A stretch of 64,000 nucleotides of DNA from Dryococelus australis (lineage: Eukaryota; Arthropoda; Insecta; Phasmatodea; Phasmatidae): assembly GCA_029891345.1 (NCBI GenBank), contig CM056993.1, forward strand, positions 225,193,924-225,257,923. Direction: 5' to 3'. Shown here piece by piece: positions 25,080 to 35,039 of this stretch. The notes under the pieces are model-generated. The model ran no database searches. It worked only from the letters and a program-made list of their open reading frames with translations, and was not told the origin of the DNA. The first letter of the stretch is position 1. Each line of letters opens with the position of its first letter. A program made the position numbers and the translations under genes.

Positions 25080-25575
25080 TGTAAAAATCATACATTGTAT
25101 AAAAAATCGGGGGGGGGGGGGCGTAGAATCACCATCCAATTTGACTGAATTTTTTAAGAAGGGACCTGAAGTCCCCCCCTTAAAAAATTCGATTTATTTG
25201 GAAGGTGATTCAGTACCCCTTTTTATAAATCGACTCGGTTTTATGACATCACATATATGATACATTATGTAGTAAAGGGTTAAAATAAAGGTTAGACTTA
25301 ATTCCCAGTAGAATTATACACTGAATGGTTAAAACAGACCAACTAAACTCGTGTTTACAGACAACTATATGAATATTGATCATAACAAATCAAAACAAAA
25401 AATACACTTATTATATTGTTTATAACAAAAGAGGGACTAAACCACCTTCCAAATATAATTTTTTTTAAGGTGATTCAGTCCAAGGGGGGGTTTCCGATCC
25501 CCTAAAAAAAACTATTTATTTGAAAGGTGATTTATTTCCCCTCTAAAAAATAAAATGTAGACTCCCCTAGGTCGC
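25080..25575. repeat. Cluster of inverted short repeats
   Basis: The motif TTATTTGGAAGGTGATTCAGT and its shorter forms recur in both orientations (about 25,130, 25,190, 25,440, 25,468 and 25,510), next to C or G runs of 6-13 bases. It could fold into hairpins and looks like a small non-coding element inserted between two viral-block frames. Confidence 0.65.
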
Positions 25576-25623
25576 CAATGGTTACAAAAAAAAACATTTT
25601 TTGCAAAGATTCCTATATATTGA

Positions 25624-26303
25624 ATGACAGACATTATGCGAAACATCAGTAATATGGTAACCATGGCGTTTGGAATATGTTATTACGACGAAGACTACAA
25701 CTTGGTCAGTATTTCAACCAAACCTTTCGATCGAAACATTGTAATGTACGGTGCGAATCACGAACATCGAGAATTGGCTTCGGAAATACCTTGTGGGGTT
25801 CCTAATTATTATCGGTGTTGCATAAACTCGCACTATATTCACGAGTCTGAAAATCATGTACAACACTGCAATGGATCTGAACACTTTACGTATTGTAAAC
25901 ATCCGGCGATGACGCATCTTCAGTGTTTTAGCATTCCCTGCAACGCCAAATGTGATATATATTTGAAAACTGTCAAATGGGTAGAATTATATGATTATCA
26001 TTTTGATTGGCAAATTATCGAAACCATGTACATTAAATTAAAATTGACCGAAAGAAAGAATTACCATGTGGTTATACATATATGAATTGCACGACTCCTC
26101 GGGATTCGGAAAATTGCGCTGCAGTAATTCAAACCATGGAACGACATGAAAGAGAACAGCACGTTACATATTGCGATCAACTTAGGCACATTACTTTAAG
26201 GATCCGGTACGTCCCACCAGATGTTTGTGGAGTGAACATGCAAATTGTCAACACGAATTTAAACAACAATGTAATCTATCGAGTAATAAACACAAGTGGA
26301 TGA
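25624..26303 (+). pseudogene. Cys/His-rich viral-block gene
   Basis: Two overlapping frames, 25,624-26,085 and 26,082-26,303, appear to be one gene. The first has many Cys and His (CGVPNYYRCCINSHYIH, HCNGSEHFTYCKH, CFSIPCNAKC), suggesting a zinc-binding or disulfide-rich domain. The second continues with RHITLRIRYVPPDVCGVNM. A virion or zinc-finger protein would fit, but no family is recognised. Confidence 0.45.
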
Positions 26304-26429
26304 AAATGATAAAATATCACCAATTTAAATTTAAAAAGAGTGTGCATTTTTTTTTACCGAAATAAATTGCTACTTTAATGTGTTTTTTTTTCCATTTATC
26401 CAATACTCATTAATTTGTTTACTTTTGGC

Positions 26430-26530
26430 GATAATTTACCTGAGTGCTCCACGATCGACATGGCATCCCCCCCTTTTTTTATTCTACAACCAATCAGAGT
26501 ATACTATTTTATTCCCAAAAAAATTTTCAG
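26430..26530. repeat. Dispersed copy of the 8-9 kb repeat family
   Basis: CCAATCAGAGTATACTA with a preceding ...GAGTGCTCCACGATCGACA... and a C/T run matches the reverse copy at 9,550-9,620. The same family therefore lies both between and within the virus blocks. Confidence 0.7.
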
Positions 26531-26694
26531 CTGGTGATATTGGTATCGAGATTGGAACCCAAATTGCCGCAAAAATATCCAAAAGTTTATCACTCGTTAT
26601 AAAAATTAAAACTCCTTATTAAATATGTTTTGTTTTAAGTTGGCCTGTTATGGTACCGAGCAACTTGCTGTTAGACTTTAAATTCTTTCTAAAT

Positions 26695-27976
26695 TGTTTC
26701 CATAAACTGTTCGTTTCCCTTTAATTGTTCTATTATTACCCCCAATATATAGTCGTGCTCGCGAATTATCTTAAAAAAGTCTTGCATAAACGAATAACTA
26801 GGTAAATTAATTTTGAGAATATGTTCAAACACTGATCTCATTAGATGTATACACTCTGATGTTTAAATTTTTTTGCGCTCATTGTTCGAAGACCAAAGGT
26901 GAGGAAATAATCATAGACGATCGTCAGCTTCTGGCACCAATCGTTTTTCCCACAGAAAATGAACGGGAAGATTCGTTGGTTGAAATCGTCACGTGGTAGT
27001 TTTTCGTTGACGGCTTCGATTAGGAGCGGTAATTAATTTCTCTTTCAATCAAATAGATTTGTGCACAAGCTGTCTACTTGGTCTGTTGTAATTGACTCTT
27101 TGGCCCGACGTCCGAATAGTTTCCAGTAAATGCCATTGCAGCGTCGGTAAAATAATTTGTGTACGTTTAGCGTGGATGCTTTACTGTCGTCGTGTCCGAG
27201 CAGACGTGAAATGCAATGCTCAAAGACTTCGTCGGGTTTGAAGACGTTTTTCAAAAACTTGAACAGCAAATGGCACAAAACATTGTCCGATCCCGGTGTA
27301 TTTTGTGCTTCGGGTCTCGCGGGTAAATCGTTTTGCTTTTGCACCTTAATGTGTGTATGTTCGACAAGTGTGAACGCTAGGCAGAAACCCATCACTGGTA
27401 CAAACAATATATGCAATAACGAGCTTACCTGATATAATTCAGTCACGTAGAATCGGAAAATTAATTTGACTAGGGAAACCATGTTTACTTGATTGGGTTT
27501 TTCTACGACCCCGAATACATGTAGAGTAAAGTCTTCGATAATTTTCAGTGATTTATTCATCAGGTAAATCGCAAAAATTTAATTTTGTTGGTTGATTATC
27601 GCCGAATGTTCGCCCATCAATTTTGGAATAGTTTTAAATATGTCGTAAAAACAACTTTTCGTAGAAATATTTAGATTTTGAACTATGGATCAAATGGAAT
27701 CGATTTGAGTTTCGGGTTGAGTTTCAATAGAGCTTCGTAGTTGTTTATACCATCGGATAGAAACAAGTTGATTTTGACAATTTTTATAAACGTTTGTACA
27801 TCGTACGTGAAAATGATATTGACGTTTGAAAGTTTATATTCTCGAATATCCAACAGTTTAATGTATTCGTCGCTCAATGTATCGTACTTTTTACTTGCTG
27901 TGTTTGAATCGACTGGTTCCTTCAAAGTGTAAAATTTATAAAAATAATTCAAGGCAATGTCGATATAAGGAGTCAT
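26695..27976 (-). pseudogene. Unrecognised ~425-codon viral-block gene
   Basis: Starting MTPYIDIALNYFYKFYTLK at 27,976, then 27,045-27,560 (MNKSLKIIEDFTLHVFGVV...) and a C-terminal stretch (HLMRSVFEHILKINLPSYSF...) near 26,800. Sequence between these also reads as coding. A hydrophobic segment (LLHILFVPVMGFCLAF) near the middle could be buried or membrane-associated. The size is near that of nudivirus P47, but I see no diagnostic motif and do not assign it. Broken at several places. Confidence 0.45.
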
Positions 27977-28154
27977 TTAGATTGTTGTGTCCAATCACTT
28001 AATTGATCTAATATATATCTCGCGTAAATAAATTTGTAAATTTTTTTTTATAAACGCACTGTTTAGTAAAAAAAAAAAAAGTGTGGCAGAGTGGAGGGTG
28101 TTCGTTTCTTTGAAGAGTGTTTTTAGTTTTTAGAGAGATATTCAAACACGAATC

Positions 28155-28388
28155 TCATATGGAGACCGTCCTCTCGCCATAGTCGAAAATATTAAATTGG
28201 AAACACGAAGTGACCCCATCTGAATTATTTTTCTCGCGAATGGCGGACCATCTCGCATCTAGTGGCAGGGAATTGTTTGCCACAGAATTCATTTCGAGAT
28301 AAGTGATTGTAGCATAATATGAATTTGTAATGACTACATACCGACCGAATATTCCCAATTTAGTGGAATTGAACAATCTTTCAACCAT
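28155..28388 (-). pseudogene. Small viral-block ORF
   Basis: A 77-codon frame (MVERLFNSTKLGIFGRYVV... FDYGERTVSI) on the same strand as the gene to its left. No family recognised; possibly a fragment. Confidence 0.35.
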
Positions 28389-28529
28389 CCTGTGATACTT
28401 GTTTACTGTCGTCGATGAAACGTGATTTATCAGTGTAGTTTTAAAATTTTTTACATAAGTAACAACACGAAATTCTTTTTAAATTACTCGTGAAGCGCTA
28501 GTAATTGATCTTTGAAAGATAAATTGTAT

Positions 28530-28855
28530 TTGGACTTGGATGTATCTTCTGCCAGCAAGGGTAAAAGCGAATCATCGAAAACATTTTTTAAATTTTGCAA
28601 ACCGAATAAAGGAGCGCCTACGAAAAATACACATTTCACATATTTGTAAAATTCAGCCTCGTTTTAAATTTCCAATATTATTCGCACCAGTAAACCGACC
28701 AAAGAATGGCCCACTATGGAAATTTACAAAGAAAATGAGTATTTCGACAAGCATTTTCCATCAAAAGTTTTACCGAATATGCAGACTGCAATTAATCTTT
28801 GCGCCATTGTACGCAATTCCTTTAACATTAACTTTCGGAACATTTTGATATAAAT
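28530..28855 (+). pseudogene. Viral-block gene fragment
   Basis: Plus-strand sequence that reads sensibly in part (TSKPTKEWPTMEIYKENE... NMQTAINLCAIVRNSF). It is the last recognisably coding piece before the repeat-rich gap. The open frame 28,540-28,848 in another register is probably a shadow. Confidence 0.35.
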
Positions 28856-28859
28856 GAGA

Positions 28860-29660
28860 AATGAAACTCAAATATACAGATTTTCCACACACGGAACATA
28901 GCACTTTGCTAGGTCGTAACGAATTAATAGTTGGTGAAAATCTTAATCTAATGTTTTTTTTAAAAGGAAAAAATTTGTTTGGAAAAAATTATAGTTTTAA
29001 ATTTGTCTAGAACTAGCGAAGATCCGTATAATCCTGGCACTAGAAATATAATTTTACTAGACATTGTTTTACACACACACACACACACAATCAAGAGAAT
29101 TGAGTTTATGAATAAATATATATATTTAAATACTTACATGTACCTACTGATGAAATAATGCATGATACTTACATGTAGTTGCTGTATCGTGATCTGCACA
29201 GAATACATAATCCTTTTTTTTTCTATCTTCAAGATCGATGACAAATATAATAAATTCTTCGCAAGTAACGCTGCAGAAAGTAATAATGTTGTTCTCAACA
29301 CAATGAGAAGAAATAAAGTGAGTGAGTTAAAATGCCGGAACTCGGAGCAAAGGTGGGCGTGGTGACGATGTGATATCACGTGTGACGATGATGGAAGGGG
29401 AGAAATTGGAGGAGGATATTTGAAAAGAGAGGACAAGCATGCCGATTGGGTGAGTGATTGGGTATTTTTTAAAGGGAAAAAGCGATGGAGGTCGCACTCC
29501 AAATGTGGTAATGAAATAAACCAAGCGTGCTCATTGGATGAGGAAAAAGTTTAAAAAAATAAATAAATAAAACTTTCTTGTTTATTTGTGGTATATTATA
29601 AATATTGTCATTTGGGAAATTACTGGTATCAATTTTTTTTCTCATTGTTTTCATATCATC
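28860..29660. other. Non-coding spacer
   Basis: A CA microsatellite lies at about 29,072-29,088. A short GC-richer patch at 29,330-29,500 is unassigned. No gene seen. Confidence 0.5.
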
Positions 29661-29850
29661 ATAAAGATCTTTTGCTTTTAAGTTACATATATATATATAT
29701 ATTATATATATCATATTCATAAAGATCTCTTGTTTTTAAGTTATATATATATTCATAAAGATCGTTTGTTTTTAAGTTACATATATATAACTTTAAAACA
29801 AAAGATCTTTATGATATATATAACTTAAAAACAAAAGATCTTTATGATAT
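29661..29850. repeat. Tandem plus inverted ATAAAGATC repeat
   Basis: The unit ATAAAGATCTTTTGCTTTTAAGTTA occurs three times forward (about 29,661, 29,719 and 29,753) and twice reversed (about 29,790 and 29,820), separated by TA runs. This is a natural cruciform. It abuts the end of the old Polinton polymerase sequence. Confidence 0.9.
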
Positions 29851-29862
29851 ATATTTTATATA

Positions 29863-31267
29863 GAACTATCAGAATATTGATAACATAATTCAATTTTATC
29901 ACCGTATTTTGGTTTCATAACTATATAATGAAATTCATACATAAATTCTTTTGATATGTCTAAGACTGGCATGCTAACATAAAAAGGTTTATTAAATTTT
30001 ATGTTTGTTTTATTAATATGAAAGGCTGCAAGATTGTCATTAAATATAGTACTTTACTTGAAGTTTACTTCAGCTATTAATTTTTTCGCATTTTTCTGCA
30101 TCTGATATTTGTTTTATATCTACTATGTTTCTAATATATTTGCCATTATTTTGCCGAATAGATAGTTATTCATCAGCTTATAAAAATCTTTTTCAAAATC
30201 ATTTTCAGCGTTAGTTCTCATTGATGTATTTAAATCTATGTACTTCTTCAACCTATTGGACTGATCAAACATCAATATGCTATGTATTTTAGTAAATTTC
30301 AAACCATTATTTAGACATTTTTAAATTACAGTAGCGAATCACAAAATTTTCTGTTTCATGTAAAGTTGTTAACAATTTAGATTGATTTATTCCTGGAACT
30401 CTCTTATTTTCGGGGAAAAATGGTAGATCTTTATGTAAATTATGCAGTTCTTGCAGGTATTCTAAATCAACTTCTAATATATAACCATAATTAGAATCAT
30501 CGTCAAAATATAATTATTTTTTTTGCTCCAGTAATCTAAATATTTTAATTTATAATATACTCAGTTAAAACTGCCATATGATAAATACTGTGACATTGCC
30601 CATCCATAAAGATTATTTGCATCGAGATATGCTAAAAAAAAATTTATTCTTGATTAGAGTTAAAATCTCCTAAATATTTGTTATTGGCTTAAACATATCG
30701 CTTACAACATTGTGATATACCACCTCTAATACCCGTTTCTACCATTAAAACCATACCATAATTGTGTAATTAATCTTATGAATGCTCAGTCATTTTAAAC
30801 AATGCATCCCATGATAATACAGGTGCTGTAAAATACCAAGCAGGATCTAAATCATACGTATTTATACATGTATTTTTAAGATATTCAAACACATCTGCTA
30901 ATAATAACACACCCCATTTTAAATATAAATCGTAATATTCAACAAGGTTTTCAATATTAGATTGATTCCATACAAGTTTTGCATGTTCATAATCATCGTC
31001 AGTTATATAAGATTCGCTTAATTTATGGAAAAATTCACTCTTTAATGGAAGTTCAGTTTACCTTCAAATTTCTTCCAGTTGTCCGTATAATCGTACAGAT
31101 AAACATCTCTTTTAATAACTAAATCTGCCTTATCTTTGGGAAAAAGTTTTTGAGTACGATTCATTTGATCTTTAGTTAAATTATATGATGATTTATCTAA
31201 ACTATTGGCCATAAATTTACATGTGTCTATAAATTTCACTTTTAAATCTTCTGTTTCTTTCCCAAAA
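29863..31267 (-). pseudogene. polB: Old Polinton PolB fossil, C-terminal part
   Basis: Matches the younger polymerase along its length. KFIDTCKFMANSLDKSSYNL corresponds to the FKFMASSIDKL region, and ENFVEYYDLYLKWGVLLL-type sequence and the LYDYTDNWKKFEG segment follow. The left edge meets the ATAAAGATC palindrome. Confidence 0.75.
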
Positions 31268-32554
31268 GTTGACGGGGTTCATCTTTCTGGCCCAGGAGGG
31301 ATGTTGAGGGTATGTGGATGAGGTTATGTTTCTTGATGAAAATATTACCCAGGGTGCCAGTTCACTCAGCGGCGAACATGAATACTCTTCATCTCGGGGG
31401 CATACCGCCGACCACCCAAAGTGGCTGTACCTCCTGTACTAGCCATCTGCTGGTATTAATGATGATGGAGTTCCTCTAAAATCCTTTTGTGCCTGGTCTA
31501 GTATGGGTTGTGGGCCTCCCGTATATGCCACTAATACCACAGGGGTTGTTCTGGCCTCCCTAAGCCATAAACACACTCTTTCTTAAAATTCCCGCACTCA
31601 GTTACAAACACACATGTAGTTATTTGTATGGATGATGATGACAATGAATACAAATGATAAAAGTAACCCTGTAAATAAATTAAAACATAACAATACATCT
31701 TTACAATAAAAAATAAAACCTAATTCTGAACGGACATTGTTTGTTTATATTCGTACATCAGTTGTCCATATCCTACCTTGCATTTCACATGATTTTCACA
31801 TGCGTGGTATGCTTTTCTCAGACGATGCCTTTCACCACATTCATTTTTATTATGTCGTATCATTCCAAGTATTGGAATGCACTACATGAAAAACCATAGG
31901 AATGCGTTACCATAAATATAAGTAATTTGGACTGGTTTGTTATTGTGTTCTGACACTGTCCCTTGCCATGTAGTCTGTATGTGCCCTCCGCCACTTGGCC
32001 CAGTTGGCCAGTCTTTTAGGTTATGCACTCCCTACCACAACAACACATGGCCACAGGTAAATTAACAAATCAATAACTCTCTTATAATTTACGGACATAG
32101 CACTGCAGAAAATTTCCCTCACAATTATTATTAGTGTACACGATTGTGGACACTACTTGCCTTAATGATGATACAAAATGTATTATATGTGGATGATCAA
32201 ACATTGCACTAGGTAAACATTGCAAGTATGTAAACAAATACTGCACGTACTACATAACTGTGGATGGGATTTTTCCACCTAAAGAATTTACTATTCCACA
32301 TACACAAATCCTTGAGAATAAAAACACTAAATACATCATCAACCTGTATGTCATGTGACTCGCAACATCAGTCACGTGATACCAACACATGGTGATACCT
32401 CTTGCAAAACATAAACAAAAGACACTTGGCGCTTGGGAATCAAAACAGACACCTCTCTTACATTTCCTGCCATATCAAAACATAATATAGGCCTGATAAA
32501 GAAACAAATCAACATACCCAACGTTTACACGCATTAATGCTCCGCACGAGCGCA

Positions 32555-32587
<33 letters not shown>

Positions 32588-32688
32588 GGAATGCTGGTTG
32601 TTGGGCTGACAGATCTCTCGTGGTGGTTGCAAGGTCGTGGATGCTGCTGCGATGGGTAGTGCGCAATACCCTCAAGGAACATGGTAAA
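31268..32688. mobile_element. Unidentified 1.4-kb insertion
   Basis: This stretch separates two polymerase pieces that are contiguous in the intact Polinton polymerase, so it is an insertion. Base composition is higher in GC at both ends. It contains a CA microsatellite (32,555-32,584) and no open frame of note. No clear terminal repeats or target duplication were found, so its class is unknown. Confidence 0.6.
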
Positions 32689-33366
32689 CATCAAAGTTAT
32701 TAAGTTTTTTTCATTATTTGCAATTACTTGAATGTTTTTATCATCACATCCTAGCTCGTTAATAAATAAATGAGCATCATACCCAGCTAAATTATGAAAA
32801 TTAATTGCTCCAAAGTTGGGTAATTTTGATTGTAGATTACAATTTTTGCTAGTTGGGTTACTGAATTTTCTAACTTATATGATCGCGACGATGTACTTTT
32901 TTATTGGCCTCTGTATATTCACATTCGCATACAGTACATTTTTTTTTAAATTTACTATATAATGCTTTTTCTTCTTTTGTTAGTGGATGCATTGGTTCAA
33001 ATTGTGAATACATTTCTCCAATTTACTCTACTCCCCTTCTCATACAACAAATAAACTTTTGATGTGCATTTGGGCCTCTGATGGCCTATAATCACCATAA
33101 GCAGAATCCATAAAATAGTAAAACCAGACGCTTCGTGCAATTGATATTTCTTAGTATATGACTCATAATTCAACTTTAAATCAATTTTATTTATTTGTTC
33201 ATTAGTAAGATTATATCTTTCTTTAAGTATCTCCATATGAAGGTCATTATCGATATCATCTTCTGTTAAAACCGAGTATTTTTGGATTAATTTAAATTAA
33301 TATGTTGGATTTGGCTTAGTTGTGGATATTTTCTTTAGAGTTGACTCAAAAACGGCATATATTGCA
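32689..33366 (-). pseudogene. polB: Old Polinton PolB fossil, middle part
   Basis: Corresponds to the exonuclease-to-palm segment of the intact enzyme: INFHNLAGYDAHLFINELG aligns with FIHNLSGYDTHLFIRDLG, and EPMHPLTKEEKALY aligns with KPMLPLTQKEQIVYY. Broken. Confidence 0.72.
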
Positions 33367-33371
33367 AAAGG
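33367..33371 (+). repeat. Copia target duplication, left
   Basis: AAAGG, matched by AAAGG at 37,718-37,722; both lie at the same place in the interrupted polymerase sequence. Confidence 0.65.
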
Positions 33372-34240
33372 CGTTGGAATATTATGGCGTATTCCGATTG
33401 ACTACTCTGGCTGCGCACTGGATGCGCACTTGGTGCGCTCTAAAAACTGAAAAAGTGCATGTGTCACGTGATTGCCAGAAACGAGTGTAAATTGTTTATG
33501 CACTGATAACTGGAACACACGACGAAAACAGTGCAAAATATTTGCATCAACATATTATGTTTTGGAGAAAATGCTTGGAATATGATGTTTATAAAAGGAT
33601 TTCAATTTAAATTTATGAAATTCCGCACCGATAATTTTCTTCAATTTCACTTTTTTAATTCCTCGGCAAATGTATGCACGAGTCTCTAAATGAAATCATC
33701 CTCATAGCCGCTGTAATTAGAAACGATATCGTCAATATACCAAGAGCATAATTTCTTCCATATTAACTATATGTATTATTCAGCAGCCAAAATGTTAGAT
33801 ATCGTAGAATTCCCAACATCGCAATAATTTTCGTGTTGTTTTCATAATCACAGGTCACCGCCATATTGCTCTGAAAAGTAGAACTGACTCCAGACTCGGT
33901 GAGGAAAAAAATTGCTCTCAGTGTGTACTCGTACAGTGCAACTCGCAATTGGAATACGAAGATTCGACTGCTCTCAGAGCGAATTCTGGTAGTTGCAATA
34001 TGTGGAACTCGGCCAGTGCGCACCAAGTGTAGTCCAGAGCAGTAAAGGGAATACGCCATTAGTTGAGTCAACTCTGTTAGATAGACTTTCCGCCTGCCCT
34101 GTAGATGTCGCATCGGTTCTCTACATTGTAGTCTTGTGTGCAATGTCGTCGTTGTTGTAGCTAATCTGTGTCATTATATTTGTTAATAAAAATGACATCA
34201 GTTCGTTCAATTCAGCAATTCGTGTATATACATTAATTAT
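33372..34240 (+). repeat. Left LTR (with MITE inside)
   Basis: Begins GTTGGAATATT, is interrupted by the MITE at 33,385-34,058, and continues TAGTTGAGTCAACTCTGTTAG, parallel to the right LTR. Its 3' limit is approximate. Confidence 0.75.
33385..34058. mobile_element. Harbinger-like MITE
   Basis: 674 bases with terminal inverted repeats TGGCGTATTCC...GGAATACGCCA, extended imperfectly inward (GCGCACTTGGTGCGC-like sequence at both ends). It is flanked by TTA on both sides (33,382-33,384 and 34,059-34,061). The right LTR reads straight across the insertion site, which proves the insertion. A TTA duplication suits the PIF/Harbinger superfamily. It has no coding capacity. Confidence 0.85.
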
Positions 34241-34258
34241 GGACTGTGCGGAATATTT

Positions 34259-34990
34259 TTGAAGGGATATTTGCGATCTCAACTGTGTGAATACGAAACT
34301 CCATGCGCTATGTCCAGTCAACTAGCCGCACTTCTCATTGAGTGTCTCAAAGGGACAGAAAATTACGGCACATGGAAGTTTGCTGTTCGCGCATACCTTT
34401 GGGATTCTGTTACAGGTACGGATACTGATGCAAAACGCAACACGAAATGCCGATCCAAGTATATTTTATTAGCCGATCCGTTGAATTATGTGGACATTCA
34501 AAACATGACCACTGCCAAGGCAACTTGGGAAAATTTGCAAAAGGCATTTCAGGATGACAGTTTGATAAGAAAAATCGGTCTTCTCCGTATTCTAATAACA
34601 ACAGAATTGGACGAATATAATTCTGTGGGAGAATATGTGAACCAAATCTTGGGCACGGTGCACAAATTATCGACAGTTGGTCTACAAGTTAGTGATGAAT
34701 GGACTGGTGCTATAATCCTTGCTGTTTTACCTTGTAAACACGAGCTGATGATCACGGGTATTGAAAGTTCGGGGATCCAGGTGACTGGAGATTCTATAAA
34801 GGCGAAATTGTTATAGGATATTACATCAGTGAAATCCGAATCGCCATATGACGAGGGTGATTCGGCGTTGTACAGTTCCAGTTCCAAAAGAATGCCCCAT
34901 AGGAACAGTAACAGTTTCAGTAATGACTGCGTCTCTGGAAAAACATACCAAAAAGGACCTCGCTGCTATGAATGTTACAGGTATGGCCAC
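34259..34990 (+). pseudogene. gag: Copia gag fossil with zinc knuckle
   Basis: 185 codons open from 34,259 show the UBN2-type Copia gag: YGTWKFAVRAYLWD, then NMTTAKATWENLQKAFQDDS and VHKLSTVGLQVSDEW. A CCHC knuckle (CYECYRYGHILWNC) follows near 34,965. Gag forms the virus-like particle. Confidence 0.88.
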
Positions 34991-35039
34991 ATCTTATGGA
35001 ACTGAAACCAAGTAACGAGTAGAAACAACATAAACAAAC

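Larger units (their letters stand above)
136..28850. mobile_element. Nudivirus-like large DNA virus fossil (discontinuous)
   Basis: Decayed genes of a large dsDNA virus lie in two blocks, about 0.1-7.3 kb and 15.9-28.9 kb, on both strands. Recognised parts are an IAP, a LEF-9-type RNA polymerase subunit, a primase-helicase and a family B DNA polymerase of about 1,070 codons. Several unassigned frames have similar codon use. LEF-9 is a hallmark of Lefavirales, and the polymerase and helicase lengths fit nudiviruses. The copy is broken throughout, with several to many breaks in every gene, so it looks old. The middle (7.3-15.8 kb) is repeats and a MADF gene, perhaps later insertions or host DNA. 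Family assignment is inferred from motifs only; another naldavirus lineage is possible. Confidence 0.72.

Noticed and set aside
28540-28848. Basic 102-codon plus-strand frame
   Set aside because: Another register of the same strand reads more like a protein; the long frame seems accidental.
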